From the NCBI GenBank assembly GCA_040508515.1, contig JBEVMS010000128.1:1-6594 (forward strand): DNA of 6,594 bases, in the 5' to 3' direction. Below the pieces are notes generated by a model. That model saw only the letters and a list, made by a program, of their open reading frames with translations. It was not told the origin of the DNA and searched no databases. This DNA comes from JBEVMS01 sp040508515. Its GTDB lineage: Bacteria; Pseudomonadota; Gammaproteobacteria; Xanthomonadales; Rhodanobacteraceae. Within the stretch, counting starts at the first letter, position 1. Every line of letters begins with the position of its first letter. Shown one piece after another: positions 1-5,733 of the stretch. Position numbers and translations under genes: made by a program.

Positions 1-185
1 TCATTGAAGCGGTCCTGCACCCGCTTGTTGAGCACCAGCGTATAGGGCAGCAAAAAACCGAAGAACAGTCCCAGGCACACCCAGAATGGGATGCGTACCC
101 ACGGCCAGAGCACGCGGAACACCGCACCGGTACGATTTAGTAAGGTCAACGCGGCGAGATCCTGACAGACATGGCGATCGATCAT
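1..185 (-). CDS. mrcB: N-terminus of a single-pass membrane protein, probably penicillin-binding protein 1B (partial)
   Basis: Only the first 61 codons are in the window; the gene continues past the left edge. The start is the ATG at 185-183, preceded by a clear GGGGAG (199-194) with 8 bases of spacing. The product has about 30 cytoplasmic residues, a membrane segment at about 33-52 (FWVCLGLFFGFLLPYTLVL) and then NKRVQDRFN at the edge. A short N-tail, one membrane helix, then a basic stretch of the type LxxxVxxRF resembles the start of PBP1B, the bifunctional glycosyltransferase/transpeptidase of peptidoglycan synthesis, where E. coli has LDQKIRSRIDG after the membrane helix. No catalytic domain is visible, so the assignment rests on this short match from memory. 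Other single-pass inner-membrane proteins remain possible. It lies 78 bases downstream of the epimerase-like gene on the same strand, so it may be the end of that operon or have its own promoter. Confidence 0.5.
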   Translation of the reverse strand, partial: MIDRHVCQDLAALTLLNRTGAVFRVLWPWVRIPFWVCLGLFFGFLLPYTLVLNKRVQDRFN

Positions 186-193
186 AGGGCCTG

Positions 194-199
194 CTCCCC
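194..199 (-). promoter_or_regulatory. Ribosome binding site of the PBP1B-like gene
   Basis: GGGGAG on the minus strand, 8 bases before the ATG at 185. It is one of the clearest Shine-Dalgarno sequences in the window and fixes the start of the partial gene. Four of its bases (199-196) lie in the left arm of a possible stem-loop (196-234). Confidence 0.6.
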
Positions 200-234
200 G
201 GCGCGCGTATGAACGTGCGCGGGCAGAGCCGGGG
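196..234 (-). promoter_or_regulatory. Possible stem-loop overlapping a ribosome binding site
   Basis: Seven-base arms CCCCGGC (196-202) and GCCGGGG (228-234) are perfect inverted repeats. Inside them GCGC (203-206) can pair with GCGC (217-220), extended by two wobble pairs, around a loop at 209-214, leaving 221-227 as a one-sided bulge. In the minus-strand transcript the structure lies between the stop of the epimerase-like gene and the ATG at 185, and it includes most of the GGGGAG ribosome binding site. There is no T-run on the 3' side, so a standard intrinsic terminator is unlikely. In GC-rich DNA such pairing can occur by chance. Confidence 0.25.
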
Positions 235-263
235 CGAAACGCCGACCGGGGTGCAACGATCGG

Positions 264-1106
264 CTAGCGAGGCGGCTTCCAGCAGCGTGGATCGGGCTGG
301 AACGGACGCGGCACTACGCCCAGGTGCTGCTGCAACAGGCTGTTGTCGGCGATCAGATCCTGCCGCAGCCGGCTCACCGGGCCACGCAGCGACGGCAGCA
401 GGTGCGCGGCGATCCGCAGCGGGGTGTGCCACAACGGCAGCGGCAGCGTCCAACGCCCCAAGCTACGTCGAGTCCGCGCGAACATCGCGCTGGCGCTCAG
501 ACGTTCGCCACCGCCGATCGGAATCACCAGGCCATTGGCCGCCTGCGGCTGCCGCAGCACCGCCAACGCGGCCTGCGCGATATCGTCGGCGTGCACCGGT
601 TGGCGCTGGCCGCGCCCGCGCGGCAGCAGAAAAACCCCGCTGCGCAAGGCGCGCTGAGCCAGCGGGGTGAAGCTTTTATCCAGCCCGGCGCCGTAGACGA
701 TGGTCGGGCGCAACAGGGTGCAGCTCCAGCCGCGCCGCGCGCACAGCGCCAGCAACGCCGCCTCGCTCTCGCACAGGCGCTGGGCCAGTTCGCGCTCAGC
801 TGACACCGCGGAGATCTGCTTGCTCTGCGCGCTCATCGAACTGGTCGCCACCACGTGCAAGGCGCCAGTGGCCGGGGTGGTTTCGATCCACTGGGCCAGC
901 ACGTCGAGCGGGCCGAAACTGACCAACGCATCCAGCCCGCTCAGGTCGGGAGTCAGCTCGGGTAGGTAGCCCTCGCGCCAGTGCAGCCCCGGTTGTTGCG
1001 GTATCGGCTGGCGGCTCAAGCCCTGCACCGTATGGCTGTCGGCCAGCAGCCGCGGCAGCAGGAAGTAACCGATCTGGCTGCTGGCGCCGATCAACAGAAC
1101 ATTCAT
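264..1106 (-). CDS. Atypical SDR-family NAD(P)-binding protein (epimerase/dehydratase-like)
   Basis: This is a 280-residue, probably cytoplasmic protein. The N-terminus is a Rossmann fold with the nucleotide-binding motif GASSQIG (residues 7-13) straight after the first beta strand MNVLLI. A serine-rich turn, ATSSMS (88-92), sits where classical enzymes carry the catalytic serine. Then come LLRPTIVYG (131-139) and QPVHADDIAQAA (169-180), both typical of the NAD-dependent epimerase/dehydratase family and its NDUFA9-like atypical members. The classical YxxxK pair is absent: the expected region reads SAERELAQRLCESE (102-115). It may therefore bind NAD(P)(H) without being a standard sugar epimerase, and no substrate can be named. 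The start ATG has no obvious ribosome binding site, and the TPR gene stops 7 bases upstream, which suggests co-transcription and coupled translation. Family placement is solid; the reaction is unknown. Confidence 0.85.
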   Translation of the reverse strand: MNVLLIGASSQIGYFLLPRLLADSHTVQGLSRQPIPQQPGLHWREGYLPELTPDLSGLDALVSFGPLDVLAQWIETTPATGALHVVATSSMSAQSKQISAVSAERELAQRLCESEAALLALCARRGWSCTLLRPTIVYGAGLDKSFTPLAQRALRSGVFLLPRGRGQRQPVHADDIAQAALAVLRQPQAANGLVIPIGGGERLSASAMFARTRRSLGRWTLPLPLWHTPLRIAAHLLPSLRGPVSRLRQDLIADNSLLQQHLGVVPRPFQPDPRCWKPPR

Positions 1107-1113
1107 CGATGGA

Positions 1114-2796
1114 TCAACGGCCCGGGTCGAGCTGACCGGCCAGATTGGCCAGCCGTGGATTGGCCGGATCTAGCTTGCGCGCCTGCGCCCAAGATTGCAT
1201 CGCGTTGGCGCGGTCGCCAGCGCCCAGTTGGTGCGCGGACTGGTCCAGCCAGGCATTGGCCAGGCGCTGGCGCAATTGGTCCTGGCCGGCGTCGCCCGGC
1301 GACAGGTCGGTCAGGCTGCCCAACAGCTCGCCAGCGTGCCGCAGGTCCCCGCCGGACAGCGCGTTTTCAAACTGACGCGAAACGAGTCCGGGCAACTGTT
1401 GCAAGCCTTGCAGCGCCGGCGCGTTGTTGCCGTCGATTGCCAGCGCGCTGCGGTAGAGGTCGTAGGCGCAGTCGCCCGGCGGCGCCATGATGTCGCCACG
1501 TTGCGCGGCCGCATGCGCCTGCTGCACCAGTTGCGTGATTTGCGCTGATTGCTGCGGACTCAACACCAGCGGGGCCGCGGTCGGGCTCTGCTCATCTTTC
1601 GCCGCGCCTTGCAGACGCGCTTGCGCGGCGGCCAATTCGGCGGATTTGGGCGCCAGCGCGGTGGCTTGATCGAGCAACTGACTGGCCTGCGCCGCGTCAT
1701 TAGCGTCCAGCGCGGCGTTGGCCTGCACCACCAGCGCTTGCGCCACTTGGCCTAGCCCGGCCTTGGCCTGGGCGTTGTCCGGATCGCTCTGCAATGCCTG
1801 CTTGAAGTAATACAGCGCGTTGTCGTTGCCGCTGCCGCTGAAGCTGCCGGCACGCATTGCGTCCTGGCCTTGCTTGAGCAGGGCGCTTACGGCGTCGTCA
1901 CCCTGCCGTTGCGCCTCGGCCAAATGCGCACGCAGGGTTGGCAACTCGCCGTAGTTAGGTAATAGCGCAGCCAACTGCTCGATCAATGTGCTGGCGCCAG
2001 CCAAATCATTGGCATCGAGCGCCTTGTGCGCCTGCGCGGAAAGCGCATCGCCTACCTTGTCCAAGCCGTGGCTGGCGATCGCGTTGCTGGGATCGGCCGT
2101 CAGCATGCGCTTGTACAGACTGCCAGCGCCGTCGGCGCCGTCGTACTTCCCGGCATCCATCGCCGCCTGGGCCTGATCGACGAGGCTGGAGGTCTGCACC
2201 TGCGCGCCGCGTGCCTGGTTGATCGCCTGGGTCAAGCGGTCGACATCGCTGCCGCCGCCGAGCAATTCGCGCGCGCTGCCCAGCGCCTGCTCGGCTTGGT
2301 CCAGCTGGCCGGCGCGCAGCGCCGCATCGGCACGGCCGATCTGGGCCTGCCCAACCTTGCGCAGGCCGTCCAGCGCCCGATCGTTGTCCGGCTCCAGCGC
2401 CCGCGCTGCCTCGTACAGCTCACGCGCGCTGCTGCCGTCATTGCCGTCTAAACGTCCACTTTGCAAGGCTGAGTCGGCGCGACTGAGTACATCGTTCAAT
2501 TCGGTGCTTGGCACCAGGCCGCGCAAGCGGTCCTGATTGGTCCAGGCCAGCGTGCCCAGCCCGATCACCAGCAACAGCAGCAACGGCCATACCCAGCCGC
2601 GCCGACTCGCGCGCGGCGGCGCGGCGGACTTTGGCGCATAGCCGCGACGGCGCTGATCGGGATCGATGCTCAGCGGCGGCAAGCCGTCGTCGCCCCGCGC
2701 CTGGCGCGGCGATTCATCCAGGCGATCGAGATCACCCAGCTTGGGATCGGTGCGGCCCTGCTGGCCGTGGTTGTGCGGGTCGCGGCGTAAGCTCAT
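1114..2796 (-). CDS. Inner-membrane-anchored TPR repeat protein with four tandem double-TPR modules
   Basis: With the ATG start at 2796 the protein has 560 residues. A charged N-terminal tail of about 66 residues ends in PRASRRG, followed by one membrane helix at about 67-85 (WVWPLLLLLVIGLGTLAW). The positive residues before the helix predict a cytoplasmic N-terminus and a periplasmic remainder. The rest is four copies of a roughly 92-residue module at about 104-195, 205-296, 306-398 and 423-516, then one extra TPR at 517-556. Each module pairs a TPR containing a Gly/Asp-rich insert before an (L)Yxx(A/M)L helix and a DPxN-type turn with a second TPR of the type ALDANDxxxAxxLLxQ. TPRs mediate protein-protein contacts, so a scaffold or assembly role in the envelope is likely; I do not recognise a named gene. 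A GTG at 2835, in frame and preceded by GGAG with 4 bases of spacing, is an alternative start adding 13 residues. The ATG was preferred for codon type, but it lacks a visible ribosome binding site. Confidence 0.8.
   Translation of the reverse strand: MSLRRDPHNHGQQGRTDPKLGDLDRLDESPRQARGDDGLPPLSIDPDQRRRGYAPKSAAPPRASRRGWVWPLLLLLVIGLGTLAWTNQDRLRGLVPSTELNDVLSRADSALQSGRLDGNDGSSARELYEAARALEPDNDRALDGLRKVGQAQIGRADAALRAGQLDQAEQALGSARELLGGGSDVDRLTQAINQARGAQVQTSSLVDQAQAAMDAGKYDGADGAGSLYKRMLTADPSNAIASHGLDKVGDALSAQAHKALDANDLAGASTLIEQLAALLPNYGELPTLRAHLAEAQRQGDDAVSALLKQGQDAMRAGSFSGSGNDNALYYFKQALQSDPDNAQAKAGLGQVAQALVVQANAALDANDAAQASQLLDQATALAPKSAELAAAQARLQGAAKDEQSPTAAPLVLSPQQSAQITQLVQQAHAAAQRGDIMAPPGDCAYDLYRSALAIDGNNAPALQGLQQLPGLVSRQFENALSGGDLRHAGELLGSLTDLSPGDAGQDQLRQRLANAWLDQSAHQLGAGDRANAMQSWAQARKLDPANPRLANLAGQLDPGR
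1249..2487 (-). repeat. Four-fold internal repeat (double-TPR modules) within the TPR gene
   Basis: The modules lie at about 2487-2212, 2184-1909, 1881-1603 and 1530-1249. The first three have a constant period of about 101 residues. The fourth follows a longer Ala/Pro/Gln linker (about 24 residues instead of 9). Aligned landmarks are A(L/M)xxGxxDGxDG, LYxxA or LYKRML, DPDNAxAxxGLxxV, and QAxxALDANDxAxAxxLL. The copies are clearly diverged in amino acids, so this is an old duplication kept for structure rather than a recent DNA repeat. Boundaries were placed by eye. Confidence 0.7.
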
Positions 2797-2844
2797 GGTC
2801 GCAGGTCGAAGTGACAACGCCCGGAAGCTTAACACTGTGCTCCG

Positions 2845-2866
2845 ATGGCGCCGTCGACGGCCCCAT
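2845..2866. promoter_or_regulatory. 22-base palindrome between relA and the TPR gene
   Basis: The core GCCGTCGACGGC (2850-2861) is a perfect 12-base palindrome. It is flanked by one C/C mismatch and then ATGG on the left and CCAT on the right, which pair again, giving a dyad of 22 bases with a single mismatched pair. It sits 10 bases upstream of the GTG at 2835 and 49 bases upstream of the ATG at 2796, and about 40 bases after the relA stop. It could be a repressor operator, a hairpin in the leader of the TPR gene, or a transcript-stabilising or pausing element after relA. No T-run follows, so a strong intrinsic terminator is not supported. Confidence 0.35.
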
Positions 2867-2903
2867 GAGCATTCAACGTACGGCCAGCCTCGGTGCTACG
2901 CGG

Positions 2904-5027
2904 TCAGCCGCCGCGCACGCGACGCGCGTCGACCACATTGGGCAGCGCCGCCAGTCGATCGAGCAAGCTGGAGAGCTGCTCGAAATCGCGCACGCGCAGG
3001 GTGAAGCGCATCTCTACCTCGCCGGTACGCGAAAACACCCGGCTGGACGAGGCCACGATGTGCGTGTTGGAGTTGCTGATCAGGCTGGTGACGTCTTTTT
3101 GCAATCCTTTGCGATCGTAACCGCGTAACTCGATGTCGACCTCATAGCTTTGCGCCGCGCGACCCCAACTGACATCGATGACCCGATCCGGGTCGCGCCC
3201 CGCCAGCCGGATCAGCGCCACGCAATCGGCGCGATGCACGGACACGCCGCGACCGCGGGTGACGAAGCCGCGCACCGCGTCGCCCGGCAGCGGCTGGCAG
3301 CAGCGCGCCAAGCTGGTCAACAGGTTACCGATGCCCTCGATGGTCAGCGCGCCCTGATCGTGCGGCATGCTGCGCGAGCTGACCGGCGGTGCCGACTGGG
3401 TCACTTCCGGCGGCGGCGCGCGTTCTTGCAATACCCGCGCGATCTGCCCCGGCGATATCTCACCCAGCGCCAGCGCCACCAGCAGATCGTCATGGCTCTT
3501 GAGATGAAAATGCGCCGGCAGCTTGGTCAGATCCGCATCCGGTAGCGCCAGTCGCCGCAGCTCGCGTTCGAACAGCGTACGCCCGGCGGCCAGGTTGGCG
3601 TCATGCGCGCGCCGACGAAACCACACCCGTGCTTTTTCCTTGGCCCGCGACGTATTGAGATAACCGTGATGCGTCGACAACCAGTCGCGACTGGGCTCGG
3701 CGATCTTGTTGGTGAGGATCTCGATGCGATCGCCGCTGTGCGGCTGGAAGGTCAGCGGCACGATGCGCCCGTTAACCTTGGCGCCACGGCAGCGATGCCC
3801 TACCTCGGTGTGCACATGGTAGGCAAAGTCCAGCACGGTGGCCCCGCGCGGCAAGTCCATCACTTCGCCCTTGGGGGTCAGCAGGTAAACTCGATCCTCC
3901 AACAATTCGGTCTGCAGATCCGCAACCAAATCGGCGTCGTCCTCGGCGCGTGGCTCCAGCAGCTTGCGCATCCAGGCGATCTTGGCCTCGAACTCGGCAT
4001 CAGCGTTGCCGCCTTCCTTGTAGCGCCAGTGCGCCGCCACCCCCAGCTCGTTGTAGCGATGCATGTCGTGCGTGCGGATCTGCACCTCCAACGTCTTGTT
4101 CTGCGGCCCCAGCACGGCGGTGTGCAACGAGCGGTAATCGTTGCCTTTGGGCCGCGCGATGTAGTCGTCAAATTCGCCGGGCAGATGCGGCCACAGCGTA
4201 TGCACCACGCCCAGCGCGGCATAGCAATCGGCCACCGTATCGACCAGCACGCGCACCGCGCGGATGTCGTACAGATCGGAAAACTCCAGCGCCTTGCGCT
4301 GCATTTTCTTGTAGATCGAATAGATGTGCTTGGGCCGCCCGGCCAAGTCGGCTTGGATTCCGGCAGCGGCCAGCGCATGGCTCAATTCATCCAGCGAGTC
4401 GCGGATGAAACTCTCGCGATCGGCGCGGCGCTCATCCAGCAGGCGCGCGATACGCCGGTAGGTATCCGGCTCCAGGTGCCGAAAGACCAAGTCCTCCAGC
4501 TCCCACTTGAATTGCCAGATACCCAGCCGATTGGCCAGCGGCGCGTGGATATCGGACGTGAGCTGGGCCAACGCGCGTCGCTCGGCCTCGGGCAGCGCGG
4601 CGCCGGCACGCATGCGCGCCAACTGGCGCGCCAGCAGGATGAACACCACGCGAAGGTCGCGAATGATCGCCAACAGCAGCCGGCGCAACCCCTCGGTGGC
4701 GCCTTGCGTGCGCTGCGCATGCAGGGTCCAGACTTTCTCCGCCGCCAGTTGCCCGTTGACCAGCCGTTGCAACGGTACCGGCAGCGTCGGTGCGCGCTCG
4801 TCCCACAGCGCCGGATCGACCCGCATCAGCTCAAACCACAGTGCCGCCGCCAGGGTTTGCTCATCACAACCGAGCTGGCTCAGCAGTTCCAGCACATCCA
4901 CGCATTCCAGCTCGTTTACCGGCAACTGCGCGCAGGCCTCCAGCGCCTGTGCCAGCAACGGCTGCGGCGGCTTGCCGGCCAGCCAGAGGCCCAAGCTGAC
5001 GGGTGCATGCGTTTCTTGAGCCATCAT
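2904..5027 (-). CDS. relA: GTP pyrophosphokinase RelA, (p)ppGpp synthetase I
   Basis: This 707-residue protein is close to the usual RelA length. RelA transfers pyrophosphate from ATP to GTP/GDP to make (p)ppGpp on ribosomes carrying uncharged tRNA, triggering the stringent response. Domains in order: a degenerate HD hydrolase domain (about 30-200) in which the catalytic HD is replaced by ALWFELM (62-68); a synthetase domain (about 225-340) with RPKHIYSIYKKM (231-242), EFDDYIARPKGNDYRSLHT (285-303) and EVQIRT (314-319); a TGS domain (about 378-441, DRVYLLTPKGEVMDLPRGA onward); a helical region; a zinc-finger segment with C576, C577, H598 and C602; and a C-terminal ACT domain (about 617-704). 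EFDD at 285-288 is the EXDD signature of synthetase-only RelA, as opposed to the RXKD of bifunctional SpoT/Rel. With the lost HD this points to synthesis without hydrolysis, so a separate spoT should exist elsewhere. The start is one of two adjacent ATGs (5027 or 5024), with only a weak GGCGGC upstream. It is probably the first gene of the minus-strand operon. Confidence 0.97.
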   Translation of the reverse strand: MMAQETHAPVSLGLWLAGKPPQPLLAQALEACAQLPVNELECVDVLELLSQLGCDEQTLAAALWFELMRVDPALWDERAPTLPVPLQRLVNGQLAAEKVWTLHAQRTQGATEGLRRLLLAIIRDLRVVFILLARQLARMRAGAALPEAERRALAQLTSDIHAPLANRLGIWQFKWELEDLVFRHLEPDTYRRIARLLDERRADRESFIRDSLDELSHALAAAGIQADLAGRPKHIYSIYKKMQRKALEFSDLYDIRAVRVLVDTVADCYAALGVVHTLWPHLPGEFDDYIARPKGNDYRSLHTAVLGPQNKTLEVQIRTHDMHRYNELGVAAHWRYKEGGNADAEFEAKIAWMRKLLEPRAEDDADLVADLQTELLEDRVYLLTPKGEVMDLPRGATVLDFAYHVHTEVGHRCRGAKVNGRIVPLTFQPHSGDRIEILTNKIAEPSRDWLSTHHGYLNTSRAKEKARVWFRRRAHDANLAAGRTLFERELRRLALPDADLTKLPAHFHLKSHDDLLVALALGEISPGQIARVLQERAPPPEVTQSAPPVSSRSMPHDQGALTIEGIGNLLTSLARCCQPLPGDAVRGFVTRGRGVSVHRADCVALIRLAGRDPDRVIDVSWGRAAQSYEVDIELRGYDRKGLQKDVTSLISNSNTHIVASSSRVFSRTGEVEMRFTLRVRDFEQLSSLLDRLAALPNVVDARRVRGG

Positions 5028-5084
5028 CGCCGCCGAGCGCCCTGTCCGGCATGTCGACGCCGCAAGAAAACGACAGCCACCCCT

Positions 5085-5112
5085 GTGACTGATCGCAAAT
5101 GCTTGCTAGCAT
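5085..5112 (+). promoter_or_regulatory. Candidate promoter of the secreted-protein gene
   Basis: A possible -35 GTGACT (5085-5090, 4 of 6 to TTGACA) is separated by 16 bases from an extended -10, TGC followed by TAGCAT (5107-5112, 4 of 6 to TATAAT). The predicted transcription start is then around 5118-5121, at or next to the ATG at 5120, which has no Shine-Dalgarno sequence. The region also holds the short inverted repeat ATGCT/AGCAT (5099-5103, 5108-5112). The match is modest and was read by eye. Confidence 0.3.
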
Positions 5113-5119
5113 CGATCGT

Positions 5120-5590
5120 ATGCATACCTACCGCGCACTTCCTCTATTTGTTGGGCTGCTACTGGCGACGCCTGCACTTTACGCGCAACAGTCGACCGAT
5201 TTGCAGAATCGCATGTCCGCTGATGAGTTCAAGGCCACCGGCCTGAACAAGCTATCGCCGCAAGAGTTGCAACAGCTCAACGAATGGCTGCAATCGCACG
5301 GCAAGACCACCACCAAAATGGTCGACGCCAGTGGCGCGCCGGTGTTCTATCCCAAGGAAAGCGGGCGTCCCAAGATCAACGCGCACCTGGTTGGCAGCTT
5401 TGCCGGCTGGACGGGTAAAAGCCTGTTCAAGCTCGATAACGGACAAACCTGGCAGCAGGCCGAGTCTGGCAGCAACGCCTGCCCGCAGATGAGCAATCCC
5501 TCCGTGCAGATCAAGCCGATGATCCTGGGTAGCTGGCTGATGTACGTGGATGGTTGCAGCACGGGCGTGCGGGTCAAGCGCATCAGCTGA
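5120..5590 (+). CDS. Small secreted protein of unknown function
   Basis: From the ATG at 5120 this is a 156-residue protein with a typical Sec signal peptide: MHTYR, a hydrophobic core (LPLFVGLLLATPAL) and likely cleavage after A22 (ALYA-QQ). The mature protein begins with a helix-forming segment, MSADEFKATGLNKLSPQEL (32-50), then QQLNEWL. The C-terminal half contains GSFAGWTGKSLFKLDNGQTW (92-111) and ends VRVKRIS. Two cysteines, C121 and C146, could form a disulphide in the periplasm. The combination of LSPxELxxLNxWL with LDNGQxW resembles small uncharacterised exported proteins that I recall from Xanthomonadales; no function is known to me. An in-frame ATG at 5099 would add seven residues (MLASIDR) before the signal peptide and also lacks a ribosome binding site. 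The gene is divergent from relA (92 bases apart) and convergent with hrpA. Its codons look somewhat less GC-rich than those of its neighbours. Confidence 0.8.
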   Translation: MHTYRALPLFVGLLLATPALYAQQSTDLQNRMSADEFKATGLNKLSPQELQQLNEWLQSHGKTTTKMVDASGAPVFYPKESGRPKINAHLVGSFAGWTGKSLFKLDNGQTWQQAESGSNACPQMSNPSVQIKPMILGSWLMYVDGCSTGVRVKRIS

Positions 5591-5733
5591 TCCACGCCAG
5601 GGTATCGGCCGCCGATCCAGGCCTCGGGCTTCGTCTGGCTGAGCCTCCGCGGTCGATCCTCGGCTGATTACCTCCGGCTTCATCGGATACGACCCCGGCG
5701 CTTAAAAACGTCAGCCCGAGCCCAAGTGTCACC
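5591..5733. repeat. Convergent intergenic region with short direct and inverted repeats
   Basis: No gene is supported here. ATCGGC and GCCGAT (5604-5609, 5611-5616) form a 13-base palindrome around one central base, 13 bases after the stop of the secreted-protein gene. CTCGGGCT (5623-5630) and AGCCCGAG (5713-5720) are perfect 8-base inverted arms 82 bases apart. Two imperfect direct copies occur, CCTCGGGCTTCGTCTGG (5622-5638) and CCTCCGGCTTCATCGGA (5671-5687), which agree at 14 of 17 positions. A run of five A (5704-5708) reads as T in the hrpA direction, but I could not place a convincing GC stem directly before it. The region may end both transcripts through structure, but no classical terminator is seen. 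Confidence 0.35.

Noticed and set aside
1..453. A 150-codon minus-strand frame crossing the left intergenic gap.
   Set aside because: It overlaps the end of the epimerase-like gene and the PBP1B-like start in another frame, and the translation is low-complexity Ala/Pro/Arg. The 61-codon frame beginning at 185 has a good ribosome binding site and a membrane helix instead.
3603..5246. A 547-codon open frame on the plus strand, opposite relA and running into the secreted-protein gene.
   Set aside because: It lies antisense to relA, which has complete domain-level recognition. Long antisense frames are common opposite GC-rich genes; the translation is rich in Gln, Arg and His with no recognisable domain, and it overlaps a second supported gene in another frame.
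5252..5683. A 143-codon minus-strand frame opposite the secreted-protein gene and extending into the intergenic region.
   Set aside because: The opposite strand encodes a protein with a signal peptide and a coherent fold-like pattern; this frame shows no motif and no ribosome binding site.
5700..5733. T-run on the minus strand (5708-5704) as an intrinsic terminator of hrpA.
   Set aside because: No self-complementary GC-rich stem ends directly before the T-run; the nearby AGCCCGAG pairs only with a distant arm about 80 bases away.
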